Of a stretch of 64,000 bases of DNA, positions 27,830 to 36,836 are shown in pieces; positions within the stretch are counted from its first letter, which is position 1, and each line of letters begins with the position of its first letter. The notes below the pieces were generated by a model. The model saw nothing but the letters and a program-made list of their open reading frames with translations, did not search any database and was not told where the DNA came from. This DNA comes from CAZSBB01 sp964605235. GTDB taxonomy: Bacteria > Planctomycetota > Phycisphaerae > Phycisphaerales > Phycisphaeraceae. Made by a program: the position numbers and the translations under genes. Where the stretch lies: contig CAZSBB010000004.1 in NCBI GenBank assembly GCA_964605235.1, positions 124,001 through 188,000 on the forward strand, read 5' to 3'.

Positions 27830-27937
27830 GGGTGATGGCTGGCTGGCCGGATCGCGCGGCAGAGCGCGCGGGATTTCCTCTCGGTCAATCCCACCTCAAC
27901 AAACCCCACATCCACAAATCAACAAATCTCTCCCGGT

Positions 27938-28918
27938 TCAGTACTTCTTGGGGACGAACGTCTGATCGCTGATGGGCGGGCGCACGTACTTGCCGTCGTC
28001 GGCGCGGCGTGGGGGCAGCTTGATTTTCTGCGGGGTCAGGTCTTTGTAGGGAATCAGGCTCAGCAGGTGCGAAATGCAATTGAGCCGGGCTTTCTTCTTG
28101 TCGTCGGCATCGACCACATACCACGGGGCCTGCTTGATGTCGGTGTAGGCGAACATCTCGTCCTTGGCGCGCGAGTACTCCACCCAGCGGTTGCGCGATT
28201 CCAGATCCATCGGACTGAGCTTCCAGCGTTTGGTGGGATCCCCCAGCCGGGCGTGGAAGCGCTTTTCCTGTTCCTCGTCGCTGACGCTGAACCAGTACTT
28301 GAAGATGAGGATGCCGCTGCGGACGAGCATGCGTTCGAACTCGGGGCAGGAGCGCAGGAATTCGCGGTACTCTTCATCGGAGCAGAAACCCATGACGCGC
28401 TCGACGCCGGCGCGGTTGTACCAGCTGCGGTCCAGCAGCACCATTTCTCCCGCCGCGGGCAGATGGGCGACATAGCGTTGGAAGTACCACTGGGTTTTTT
28501 CGCGCTCAGTGGGCGTGCCCAGAGCGACCACCCGGCAGGCGCGGGGGTTGAGCGATTCGGTGATGCGCTTGATCACGCCGCCTTTGCCCGCCGCGTCCCG
28601 GCCTTCGAAAATCACCACCACGCGCAGGCCCTTGTGCTTGATCCATTCCTGAAGCTTGACCAATTCGATCTGCAGCTTGCGCAGCGCTTTCTCATAAGTC
28701 TTCTTCTTGAGCTTTTCGTCCTGGCGATGGCGGCGGGCCGGCTCCGCGTCGGCGCGGTGCTGATGCTTGTGCGCTTTCGCGTCCGCATCCTTGGGCGCGG
28801 CAAGCAATTCCGCGGGCGACTTGCTCCAGCGCTGCTCGTGGGCGAGGGCGGGCAATTGCTCGGACTCGTCGGTGGACGGGGCGTGCTGAGGTTTGGCATG
28901 ATGGCCGTTGTTTTTCAT
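27938..28918 (-). CDS. ppk2: Polyphosphate kinase 2
   Basis: A 326-residue PPK2-family kinase that uses polyphosphate to phosphorylate nucleotides (usually GDP or ADP), or makes polyphosphate. The P-loop-like motif VVIFEGRDAAGKGGVIKRI and the lid segment LLDRSWYNRAGVERVMGFC are both exact to the family, followed by FKYWFSVSDEEQEKRF and KLSPMDLESRNRWVEYSRAKD. A Lys-rich N-terminal 90 residues precede the domain. The ATG at 28918 is preferred to a non-ATG start at 28978. It looks monocistronic. Confidence 0.94.
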   Translation of the reverse strand: MKNNGHHAKPQHAPSTDESEQLPALAHEQRWSKSPAELLAAPKDADAKAHKHQHRADAEPARRHRQDEKLKKKTYEKALRKLQIELVKLQEWIKHKGLRVVVIFEGRDAAGKGGVIKRITESLNPRACRVVALGTPTEREKTQWYFQRYVAHLPAAGEMVLLDRSWYNRAGVERVMGFCSDEEYREFLRSCPEFERMLVRSGILIFKYWFSVSDEEQEKRFHARLGDPTKRWKLSPMDLESRNRWVEYSRAKDEMFAYTDIKQAPWYVVDADDKKKARLNCISHLLSLIPYKDLTPQKIKLPPRRADDGKYVRPPISDQTFVPKKY

Positions 28919-29174
28919 GGCTCGGCTCCCGAGGCGTGCTGGACATGGAGCGGACCGCTCGGCCGGCGCATCACGCACCAGCAGACCGCTCTATCCGATG
29001 GTAATCGGCTGGCGTGGGTGACTGCTAGAGAAAACCTCGGCGTTTTTGCGGAAAATGAACCGCGAAGATTGTGGACCAGGCGCTCCTGCTTCTACTGGAT
29101 AACCGATAACGGGACGTGACCGCCGCGCCTGGGCTATGATGCTGCGCAGTCCCTTTTCCCTGGAGATCGCTCCC

Positions 29175-30161
29175 ATGAACGCTCCTGTTCGCCGCTGGTC
29201 GCACTGGCTGTTGCTCGTTGCCGTGATGTGGTTGCCGCTGACCGGCTGCTCGGTGAATCCCGCCACCGGGCAGCGCCAATTCAACATGATGAGCACCGGG
29301 CAGGAAGTCTCCATGGGCCAGCAGGCGGCCCCGGAGTTTCTCCAGAGCTACGGCGGACCGGTGCCCTCCCCCGCCATCAACCAGTACGTGAGCAACATCG
29401 GCGCACAACTGGCGGCCAAGAGCGAACGCCCGGACCTGCCGTGGGAGTTTCATGTCGTCGATTCACAGGTCATCAACGCCTTCGCCCTGCCGGGGGGCAA
29501 GGTGTTCATGTCGCGCGGCCTGCTGGCGGAGATGGACAACGAGGCCCAGCTCGCCGGCGTACTGGGCCATGAAGTGGGCCACGTTACCGCTCAACACATC
29601 GGCCAGCAGATGAGCCGGGCGATGCTGCTGCAGGGTCTGGCGATCGGTCTGGCGGTGGCGGGCGAGGCAACCGACCGCAACGAGCTGCGGGTGCTGGGCA
29701 TCGGGGCGCAGATGGGCGGTGCGGTGTATCTGCTGAAGTTCGGGCGCGACCAGGAAAGCCAGGCCGACAGTCTGGGCATGCGTTACATGTCGCGCGTCGG
29801 GTACAACCCCAGCGCCCAGTTGCAGGTGATGGAGATTCTCGCCGGCGCGTCGAAGGGGGGCCGGCAACCGGAAATGCTGTCGACCCATCCGTACCCGGAA
29901 ACCCGCATCAGCCGCATCAAAGCGGAACTCGCCAGCAACTACTCGGATTACAACTCGGGCAAGTACGAGTTCCATCAGTCGCGTTTCCAGACGCAGGTGC
30001 TGCGGGTGCTGGCGACCCTGCCCCCGCCGCGCCACACCGGCGAGGAACAGCAGGCCAGCGCCGGCGCGGCCGCGGGGCAACCGGCGTTCGCTTCGTTCTG
30101 CTGGCACTGCCAGCAGGGGCAACGCGCCGGGCAGCTGGCGCGGGCGGATCACCATGACTGA
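29175..30161 (+). CDS. M48 family metallopeptidase lipoprotein
   Basis: A 328-residue zinc peptidase with a lipobox LPLTGC (Cys25), so it should be lipid-anchored in the envelope. The zinc motif is HEVGH in GVLGHEVGHVTAQH, with a third ligand probably in QESQADSLGMRYM. The typical start SVNPATGQRQFNMMSTGQE is that of LoiP/YggG-like M48 proteins, which degrade or check outer-membrane proteins. The C-terminal 60 residues (Gly/Ala/Gln-rich, ending FCWHCQQGQ) are extra. It overlaps ubiE by eight bases. The ATG at 29175 has GGAG nearby; the earlier in-frame codon at 29136 would misplace the signal. Confidence 0.93.
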   Translation: MNAPVRRWSHWLLLVAVMWLPLTGCSVNPATGQRQFNMMSTGQEVSMGQQAAPEFLQSYGGPVPSPAINQYVSNIGAQLAAKSERPDLPWEFHVVDSQVINAFALPGGKVFMSRGLLAEMDNEAQLAGVLGHEVGHVTAQHIGQQMSRAMLLQGLAIGLAVAGEATDRNELRVLGIGAQMGGAVYLLKFGRDQESQADSLGMRYMSRVGYNPSAQLQVMEILAGASKGGRQPEMLSTHPYPETRISRIKAELASNYSDYNSGKYEFHQSRFQTQVLRVLATLPPPRHTGEEQQASAGAAAGQPAFASFCWHCQQGQRAGQLARADHHD

Positions 30162-30909
30162 ATCCACCGGCCCCGCCTGGACGCGCGACACGCTGGTCAA
30201 TCCCCACGCCGCCGGCGACAAGGCGCGGCGGGTGGAGGCGATGTTTGCCGCCATCGCGCCCAGCTATGACCTGAACAACCGCGTGCATTCGCTCTGGCGC
30301 GACCAGGCGTGGCGCCGCGCTGCCGTGCGCCTGGCGCAGGTGCAGCCGGGCGACGTGGTGCTCGATGTCGCCTGCGGCACCGGCGATCTGGCGCTGGCGT
30401 TCGCCCAGGCCGGCGCCGCGCAGGTGCTGGGCGTGGACTTCACGGTCAACATGCTGCGCTACGCCCGGACCAAGCCTTGCCCCGTTGGCGCCGCCCCCGC
30501 GTGGAACGCCGGCGACGCCATGCGCCTGCCGATTGCCGACGGCGCTGCCCAGGTGGTGAGCATTGCTTTTGGCATCCGCAATGTGGCGGACCCGCTGGCG
30601 GCACTGCGGGAATTTCACCGGACGCTGCAACCGGGTGGGCGAGTGATCGTGCTGGAGTTCAGCCTGCCCGCCAACCGCGTGCTGCGTGGGTTGTACAACT
30701 TTTACTTCCGCCACATCATGCCGCGCACCGCGGCGTTGATCGCCCGCGACCGCAGCGGAGCGTATGACTACCTGCCCCAGAGCGTGAACACCTTCATCTC
30801 GCGCCAGCGCATGGTGGAGTTGCTGGGCGAAGCGGGATTCGCGCAAATCACCGTCCAGCCGCTGACGTTCGGCATCGCGGTGCTGTACCGCGGCGTGAAG
30901 GTGCGCTGA
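30154..30909 (+). CDS. ubiE: Demethylmenaquinone/ubiquinone C-methyltransferase
   Basis: A 251-residue class I SAM methyltransferase that adds the ring methyl group in the last part of menaquinone (or ubiquinone) synthesis. It has AAIAPSYDLNNRVHSLWRDQAWRR, SAM motif I VLDVACGTGDLALAF, and ALREFHRTLQPGGRVIVLEFSLP followed by a YNFYFRHIMPRTAALIARD segment typical of UbiE. The start ATG overlaps the end of the M48 lipoprotein gene, so the two are coupled. In a planctomycete, menaquinone is the expected product. Confidence 0.94.
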   Translation: MTESTGPAWTRDTLVNPHAAGDKARRVEAMFAAIAPSYDLNNRVHSLWRDQAWRRAAVRLAQVQPGDVVLDVACGTGDLALAFAQAGAAQVLGVDFTVNMLRYARTKPCPVGAAPAWNAGDAMRLPIADGAAQVVSIAFGIRNVADPLAALREFHRTLQPGGRVIVLEFSLPANRVLRGLYNFYFRHIMPRTAALIARDRSGAYDYLPQSVNTFISRQRMVELLGEAGFAQITVQPLTFGIAVLYRGVKVR

Positions 30910-30918
30910 ACGGGCAGG

Positions 30919-30985
30919 GGGATAAAAAAGGGGATAAGTACATTATTTTCGATAAAAATAATGTACTTATCCCCTTTTTTATCCC
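30919..30985. mobile_element. AT-rich palindromic element (MITE/REP-like), copy 2
   Basis: A perfect inverted repeat with 31-bp arms and a 5-base loop. The core AAAAAAGGGGATAAGTAC and the following CATTATTTT are the same as in the copy at 18916-18973, but the outer arms (GGGAT) and the loop differ. It lies just after ubiE and could also end that transcript. Confidence 0.75.
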
Positions 30986-31101
30986 GCGCTCCCGGCGCTG
31001 CCTGCGCCTGAAGCAATGGTCCGCAACTGGACCGCCATGGCGTTCGCTCAGGCCGGGTGGACAACCTATTCTGCAGCGGCTTTTTCAGGTTGGAGCAAAT
31101 G

Positions 31102-32391
31102 ATGAGCAATCAGGCCAAACCCACATCCGTGCCTCCGCGTCCGATCCCGCAGTGGTTCCGCGACGCCAAGCTGGGCATGTTCATTCACTGGGGGCTGTAC
31201 AGCCTCACCGAACATGGCGAGCAGCCGCTGTTTCGGGAGTTGCTGATTCCCTCGGAATACCGCCAGCTCGCTAAGCGTTTCACCGCGGAGCACTACGATC
31301 CGCGGCAGTGGGCGCAGGTGGCGAAGAACGCCGAGATGCGCTACATGGTGCTGACCACCAAGCACCACGACGGCTACTGTCTGTTCGACACCGCGACGAC
31401 CGACTACAACGCAGCCCGCACCGCGCCGCAGCGCGATCTGGTCAAGCCCTACGTTGAAGCCTGCCGCGCCGCGGGACTGCGCGTGGGGTTGTATTACTCG
31501 CTGCCGGACTGGAGCGTGCCCGCCTACTTCGCGCGCCCGGCAACGGACCCGCGCGGGTGGGATGCGTTCCTCGAGCTGATCAAAACGCAGTTGCGGGAAC
31601 TGCTGACCAACTACGGGCCGATCGACCTGCTGTGGTTCGATCACAGTCCCAACTTTCCCGCGGAGGAATGGCGGCCGCTGGAACTGATGAGCATGATCTA
31701 CGCACTGCAGCCGAACATTCTGGTCAACAACCGGCTCCAGCCGCCGGCGGGTCACCCGGCGTGGGGTTATCCGACGCCTGAGCAGCGCATCGGCGAAAAG
31801 TCGCACGAGCCGTGGGAATCATGCTTCACGTCGACCCGCGCTTTCTGGGGTTACCACCGTTGTCATGAAGACCCGACCATGTGGCGCAGCGAACGCGAGC
31901 TGATGGAAGTGTTCGCGGCGGTGGCGTGCGGCGGGGGCAACCTGTTGCACAACGTCGGGCCATATCCCGATGGTCGATTGCCGCAGACGTATGTCGAGCA
32001 GACGCGCCACCTGGGCGAATGGGTGCGGCACAACCGTGAAGGCGTCTACGGCACGCAGCCGGCGCCGTTCGAATTCAAATACGGCGGCACGCTGGCGACG
32101 CGCGAGCGCCAGCTGTATCTGTGGTTCCTGTACTGGCCGGGGACGTCCTTCAGCTTGCCGGGCTTCAATGAGAAGGTGCTCAGCGCCCGCTTGCTGCACC
32201 CCCGGCAGACGGTGGCGTTTCGTCAGGAGGCGCATCGCGTGGTGCTGGAGAACCTGCCCAGCGCTCCGCCGCACCCGTTGTGCAGTGTGGTGGAGCTGAC
32301 CTTCGACGCGCCGCCGACGGCGCATCCCTGGGCGGCGAAAAAGCTGTGGAGCCCGGACACCATGGGGCTGGAAGCCTGGGCGCGGCTGTAG
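31102..32391 (+). CDS. Alpha-L-fucosidase, GH29
   Basis: A 429-residue GH29-type protein without a signal peptide. Family marks: PQWFRDAKLGMFIHWGLYS, MVLTTKHHDGYCLFDTATTDYN, GLYYSLPDW, and the nucleophile segment LLWFDHSPN, where GH29 enzymes carry the catalytic Asp. GEKSHEPWESCFTST and VACGGGNLLHNVGPYPDGRLP complete the barrel. It would release L-fucose from oligosaccharides inside the cell, or act on a related sugar. Length is that of GH29 without an added carbohydrate module. The ATG at 31102 is chosen because GGAG is six bases upstream; that at 31099 is only three away. Confidence 0.9.
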   Translation: MSNQAKPTSVPPRPIPQWFRDAKLGMFIHWGLYSLTEHGEQPLFRELLIPSEYRQLAKRFTAEHYDPRQWAQVAKNAEMRYMVLTTKHHDGYCLFDTATTDYNAARTAPQRDLVKPYVEACRAAGLRVGLYYSLPDWSVPAYFARPATDPRGWDAFLELIKTQLRELLTNYGPIDLLWFDHSPNFPAEEWRPLELMSMIYALQPNILVNNRLQPPAGHPAWGYPTPEQRIGEKSHEPWESCFTSTRAFWGYHRCHEDPTMWRSERELMEVFAAVACGGGNLLHNVGPYPDGRLPQTYVEQTRHLGEWVRHNREGVYGTQPAPFEFKYGGTLATRERQLYLWFLYWPGTSFSLPGFNEKVLSARLLHPRQTVAFRQEAHRVVLENLPSAPPHPLCSVVELTFDAPPTAHPWAAKKLWSPDTMGLEAWARL

Positions 32392-32445
32392 CGGTTATGC
32401 AGGATTTTCATGGTCGCAAGCCGCGTCAAGCGTTAGCATGAACCC

Positions 32446-33612
32446 ATGCACGCAGGGTTGATGGCGATTGGATTGAGCGTTGCCTGGCTGGGACAAACAC
32501 CCGCCGAGCCGGCGGCCACTGCGCCCAGCGCGTCCAGTGAGCCCGCGCTCGCCGCAGCGCGCGCTCCCACGCTGACCGACGCCCAGCGTCTGGCGCAAGG
32601 CTGGGCAGAGCTGGCGCAACTGGCGACCACCGCGGAGATGCAGGCGAAGGCCGACGCAGCGGCGGCGGCGTTCGAACGGCTGCTCGCGGACACCGACGCC
32701 ATCTGGCAGCGCAGCGCCGCGTTGGATGAACGGCTGGAAGCCGCGCAACTGCGGATGTGTGCTGCCTACCTGCTCGCCAGCACCGCGCGCCAGCGGGGCC
32801 TGATGCGTGATATGGCCAACTGGTTGGGACAGATCCGCGCCCAGGCGTGGCGCGTGACGCAGTTGAAGCACCCGGCCGCGGGCGCGGTGGGCGAATACTG
32901 GTTGATGCAGACCGAGCTGATGGAAATCAATCGGCTGGCGCAGGATCGGCAGCAGAACCAGCTGCAACTGACCGACCGCCTGGAGCAGTACGTGCAGCGC
33001 CAGGTGCGTTATGGCGAACATCTCCCCCCCCGCGCGCAGCGCACGGTGCTGGGCACGCGCATCACGTTGATGCAGCTTTATGACGAACTGGGCCGCACGC
33101 GTCAGTTGCGGCAGCTCCTCGAACAGGTGGCGCAGGCGCCCGGCGTGGAGGCGGACACCGTCGCCCAGCTTCGCCGGCGTTACCACTATGTCAACCTGCT
33201 GGATCAGCCAGTGACGCTGGAGCTGGGGCTGCTCGATGGGCGCACCTGGAACAGCGTGACCGACCTGGGGGCGACGCTGACGGTGCTGTACTTCTGGCCG
33301 GGCTACGATTTTCTGGAGAGCCACTACCCGCACCTGCACGAACTGCTGCGTCACGAGCGGGTGAAGGTGGTGATGATCGACAGCAGCGGAAGTGCGGATC
33401 CCGCGCTGCAGCAGATGGCGTCGCCGTGGGCTCGGCATCGTCCCCGGCCGGGTGATGCGAGTTTGCTTGAGCGGTTCGAGGTGCGGCAATTGCCTCGGTT
33501 CGTGGTGCTCAACGCCGATGGCCGCGTGGCCGCGTTGGGCGGTCCGGGCATCGGCGCCGAGTTGGCGGAAATGCTGGCGCAGCCAGTCGCAGCGCCGGCG
33601 TCTACGCCGTAA
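32446..33612 (+). CDS. Secreted protein with a cysteine-free thioredoxin-like C-terminus
   Basis: A 388-residue protein with a short hydrophobic start (about 1-18). Most of residues 40-250 are helical and Gln/Ala/Leu-rich. The C-terminal part (about 260-375) follows the thioredoxin/TlpA pattern: a first strand ATLTVLYFWPGYDFLE, a second strand VKVVMIDSS, and a cis-Pro-like loop VRQLPRFVVLNADGRVAALG. The usual CxxC is missing (the place reads WPGYDF), so it cannot be a thiol oxidoreductase by the normal mechanism. It may be a structural or binding relative. I assign no function. Confidence 0.75.
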   Translation: MHAGLMAIGLSVAWLGQTPAEPAATAPSASSEPALAAARAPTLTDAQRLAQGWAELAQLATTAEMQAKADAAAAAFERLLADTDAIWQRSAALDERLEAAQLRMCAAYLLASTARQRGLMRDMANWLGQIRAQAWRVTQLKHPAAGAVGEYWLMQTELMEINRLAQDRQQNQLQLTDRLEQYVQRQVRYGEHLPPRAQRTVLGTRITLMQLYDELGRTRQLRQLLEQVAQAPGVEADTVAQLRRRYHYVNLLDQPVTLELGLLDGRTWNSVTDLGATLTVLYFWPGYDFLESHYPHLHELLRHERVKVVMIDSSGSADPALQQMASPWARHRPRPGDASLLERFEVRQLPRFVVLNADGRVAALGGPGIGAELAEMLAQPVAAPASTP

Positions 33613-33668
33613 CCCGAGGGGCGGCGAAGTCGGCTGGGCGATTGGCCGATTAATCTGGAAGATCGGAG

Positions 33669-33696
33669 TTGCAGATAAAAATATCGACATTAAGAT
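33669..33696 (+). promoter_or_regulatory. Probable pckG promoter
   Basis: TTGCAG, 16 bp, TAAGAT within a conspicuously AT-rich stretch before pckG. The leader would be about 88 nt, ending in GGAG nine bases before the ATG. Confidence 0.45.
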
Positions 33697-33790
33697 ATGT
33701 AAATCTGTTGAGTTGGATTTGTTTCCAACCGATCAGCAACCCAAGTGTCTGAGCCTGCCTGCCTGCACGTAGAAAGATGGAGCTTCCCCC

Positions 33791-35659
33791 ATGACCGCGC
33801 CCTACATCGAACTGGACGCCAATGACGCCGTGAACAACGCCCCCACGCAGCACGCCCGGCTGCGGCAGTGGGTGGGCGAAATCGTGCGCATGACCCGCCC
33901 CGACAACATTTACTGGGCCAACGGCTCTGCGGATGAGTATCAGAACATGCTCAACGCCATGGTGCGCCACGGCACCGCCAAGTGGCTCAACCCCCGCCTG
34001 CGCCCCAACAGCGTGCTCATCTGGTCCGACCCCGGCGACGTCGCCCGCGTCGAAGACCGAACCTTCATCTGCTCCGACAGCCCTGACGACGCCGGCCCCA
34101 CCAACAACTGGCGCGATCCCGAGGAAACCAAGCACACCCTCCGCGAACTCTACGCCGGCTGCATGCGCGGCCGAACCATGTACGTCATCCCCTACTCCAT
34201 GGGCCCCATCGGCTCACCCATCGCCCACATCGGCGTCGAGATCACCGACTCGCCCTATGTCGTCGCCAACATGCACATCATGACCCGCGTGGGCAAGAAG
34301 GTCCTGGACACCCTCGGCAATGACGGCGAGTTTGTCCCCTGCCTCCATTCCGTCGGCTATCCCCTCGTGCAAGGCGATCCCCCCTCCTGCCGCCATGACC
34401 TGCACTGGCCCTGCGACGCCCAGAACAAGTACATCACCCACTATCCCAACACCCGCGAAATCTGGTCCTACGGCTCGGGCTACGGCGGCAACGCCCTGCT
34501 GGGCAAAAAATGCTTCGCCCTCCGCATCGCCTCCACCATGGCGCGCGACCAGGGCTGGCTCGCCGAGCATATGCTCATCCTCAAGATCACCAGCCCCCAG
34601 GGCGTCACCAAGTACATCGCCGCCGCCTTCCCCTCCGCCTGCGGCAAGACCAATCTCGCCATGCTCGAACCGACCATCCCCGGCTGGAAAGTCCAGTGCA
34701 TCGGCGATGACATCGCCTGGATGAAGTTCGGCGCCGACGGCCGGCTCTACGCCATCAACCCCGAAGCGGGTTTCTTCGGCGTCGCGCCCGGCACCAGCTA
34801 CGACTCCAACCCCAACGCCATGCGCACCATCACCAAGAACTCCATCTTCACCAACTGCGCCCTGACCGACGAAGGCGACGTCTGGTGGGAAGACATGACC
34901 GAGGACGAGCCCGAACACCTCGTCGACTGGCACGGCAAGAACTGGTACCACGCCGAAGCCCACGGCAAGGCCGCCCATCCCAACGCCCGCTTCACCGCCC
35001 CCGCCGGCCAGTGCCCGGTCATCGCCCCCGAATGGCAGGACCCCCGCGGCGTGCCCATCGACGCCATCCTCTTCGGCGGCCGCCGCGCCACCACCGTCCC
35101 CCTCGTCAGCGAAGCCCGCTCCTGGCAGCATGGCACCTTCCTGGGCGCCATCATGTCCAGCGAGAAAACCGCCGCCGCCGCCGGCAAAGTCGGTGAACTC
35201 CGCCGCGACCCCATGGCGATGCTGCCCTTCTGCGGCTACCACATGGGCGACTACTTCAACCACTGGCTCAAGCTCGGCGCTCAGGCCGGCGCCACCCCCA
35301 CCTCCTACGGCAAGATGCCCCGCATCTTCTACGTCAACTGGTTCCGCAAGTCCGACAAAGGCAAATTCCTCTGGCCGGGCTACGGCGAAAACTCCCGCGT
35401 CCTCAAATGGGTCTTCGAACGCTGCACCGGCGCCGCCAAGTCCGTCGACACCCCCATCGGCACCCTGCCCACCCCCGATGCCCTGGACCTCAACGGCCTG
35501 AACCTCGCCCCCGAAAACCTCCAGCAACTCCTCGCCGTCGACACCGCCGGCTGGAAAGCCGAACTCGACTCCATCCAGTCCCATCTCACCCGCTTCGGCA
35601 AGAAAATGCCCCAGGCGCTGCACGACGAACTGCGGACCCTGGCGCAGCGCTTGGGTTAA
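33791..35659 (+). CDS. pckG: Phosphoenolpyruvate carboxykinase (GTP)
   Basis: A 622-residue GTP-dependent PEPCK, which turns oxaloacetate into PEP for gluconeogenesis (or fixes CO2 in reverse). Clear motifs: DNIYWANGSADEY, YVIPYSMGPIGSP, the kinase loop AAFPSACGKTNLAML with the reactive Cys, the IGDDIAWMKFGADG metal site, and FGGRRATTVPLV. Length is normal for the GTP class. Third codon positions are almost all C, more than in the neighbours, which suggests high expression. It is followed by a terminator and looks monocistronic. Confidence 0.97.
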   Translation: MTAPYIELDANDAVNNAPTQHARLRQWVGEIVRMTRPDNIYWANGSADEYQNMLNAMVRHGTAKWLNPRLRPNSVLIWSDPGDVARVEDRTFICSDSPDDAGPTNNWRDPEETKHTLRELYAGCMRGRTMYVIPYSMGPIGSPIAHIGVEITDSPYVVANMHIMTRVGKKVLDTLGNDGEFVPCLHSVGYPLVQGDPPSCRHDLHWPCDAQNKYITHYPNTREIWSYGSGYGGNALLGKKCFALRIASTMARDQGWLAEHMLILKITSPQGVTKYIAAAFPSACGKTNLAMLEPTIPGWKVQCIGDDIAWMKFGADGRLYAINPEAGFFGVAPGTSYDSNPNAMRTITKNSIFTNCALTDEGDVWWEDMTEDEPEHLVDWHGKNWYHAEAHGKAAHPNARFTAPAGQCPVIAPEWQDPRGVPIDAILFGGRRATTVPLVSEARSWQHGTFLGAIMSSEKTAAAAGKVGELRRDPMAMLPFCGYHMGDYFNHWLKLGAQAGATPTSYGKMPRIFYVNWFRKSDKGKFLWPGYGENSRVLKWVFERCTGAAKSVDTPIGTLPTPDALDLNGLNLAPENLQQLLAVDTAGWKAELDSIQSHLTRFGKKMPQALHDELRTLAQRLG

Positions 35660-35706
35660 TCCCGCGCCGCGCCAACCTCGCCCTTGGCATCAACCGCAAC
35701 CCACCC

Positions 35707-35734
35707 ACGCCGCGCTCACCCCGCGGCGTTTTTC
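35707..35734 (+). terminator. Rho-independent terminator after pckG
   Basis: An 8-bp stem ACGCCGCG/CGCGGCGT with a 7-base loop, then five Ts. Confidence 0.85.
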
Positions 35735-35856
35735 TTGCGCGCTGTCACCGCTCGTTCGCATCCCATGTCGTGCGCAACCTGATCGCTCCCACGCCGTGCG
35801 CAGTTCAACCGCGCCACGCGACCGCGACAAATCGACGCTGACAAAGAAAGTTGTGC

Positions 35857-35949
35857 ACGAGCCCCGCGCGTGAGCAAGGGGTGGCGGCGCAGCCGCAGGG
35901 CCGGCGCAGGGGCAGCACCGCAACCGCTGGCTCACGCGCGCGGCTGGTT
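35857..35949. repeat. Intergenic repeat family A, copy 2
   Basis: Starts ACGAGCCCCGCGCGTGAGCA and ends with TCACGCGCGCGGCTGGTT. The inner part contains its own hairpin (GCGGCGCAGCCGC). It stands in the 684-bp gap after pckG, with repeat C next to it. Confidence 0.75.
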
Positions 35950-36044
35950 ACGTAAATCGGTCCATCCGCTTGCCCTGGGCGCAGCCACACGGGTTTGACG
36001 CGATCAAATCACCCCTCCCTGACGGCTTACGGTTGCACACCCGT

Positions 36045-36180
36045 TTGCCGTGCGGGGTCTTCGCCCCTGAAGGGGGCGCAGGCAAGTAGCCACGAGTGGA
36101 GCGCAGCGGAACTCGTGGAAACTGATGCTTCTGAAATATCTCACCCCGGCAGGGGTGAAGGAAGCTTCCGCCGCAACGCC
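36045..36180. repeat. Intergenic repeat family C, copy 2
   Basis: Shares with 24798-24935 the start TTGCCGTG, the TTCGCCCCTGAAGGGGGCG hairpin, AGTGGAGCGCAGC, CTCGTGGAA and CACCCCGGCAGGGGTG followed by GCTTCCGCC, in the same order and spacing. The rest of the gap to 36343 has nothing that I can identify. Confidence 0.7.
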
Positions 36181-36343
36181 GGGATGGAGGGGAATCAACC
36201 GCGCACAGCATCAACGCAAGGACCGCGCAGCATCAGAACAGCTACCGCGCACCGTGAATCACACAGCGCCTGACTGTTGTTGATATGTCAAACGGAACCG
36301 CCCCCGGAACCACCCCCCGCGCGCCCGCCCTGCCGCGCTGCCA

Positions 36344-36835
36344 TCAATCCGGGAAGTGCTGCTCGAGGAACTTCGTGATGCGACGCGGCCCGAGCACGCC
36401 CACCACGTTGTCGTCCACATCCAGCACCGGGATATGCCGGAACCCGCCGATCGCCATCAGGTTCAATGCCTTGGCGACCGTGTCCGTCTCATACGCCACC
36501 ACCACCCCCGTGGTCATCACGCTGCTCACCGGCTTGTCCGCCAGCTCCGCAAATCGCGGCGCCACCTTGTCCAGCACGTCACGCTCGGTGAAAATGCCCA
36601 CCAGCTTCCCCGCCTGCGTCACCAGCACCGACGCGATCCCCAGCTCCGCCATCTTCTCCATGGCGACCCGAATCTTCGTGCCCGGCGTCACCTGCACCAG
36701 CGGCGTGATCTGCATCTGCTTGATCTGCATCTCGCACAGACACTTCTCCAGACCATCCCCGTACTCCGTCGGGCTGTAGTCCTTCAGCGGATCCGAATAT
36801 TCACCGGCTTCTACCTGGCGACGCTTGCGACGCAT
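36344..36835 (-). CDS. CBS-pair protein (second of two)
   Basis: A 163-residue protein with two CBS domains after an Arg/Lys-rich, acidic start (MRRKRRQVEAGEY). CBS strands are visible in VTPGTKIRVAMEKMAELGIASVLVTQAGKLVGIFTERDVLDKV (first part VTPGTKIRVAMEKMAELG) and in VAKALNLMAIGGFRHIPVLDVDDNVVGVLGPRR. Such pairs bind adenosine nucleotides such as AMP, ATP or SAM. Its ATG is one base after the TGA of the preceding CBS-pair gene, so the two are translated together and likely form a complex. Target unknown. Confidence 0.9.
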   Translation of the reverse strand: MRRKRRQVEAGEYSDPLKDYSPTEYGDGLEKCLCEMQIKQMQITPLVQVTPGTKIRVAMEKMAELGIASVLVTQAGKLVGIFTERDVLDKVAPRFAELADKPVSSVMTTGVVVAYETDTVAKALNLMAIGGFRHIPVLDVDDNVVGVLGPRRITKFLEQHFPD

Positions 36836-36836
36836 G

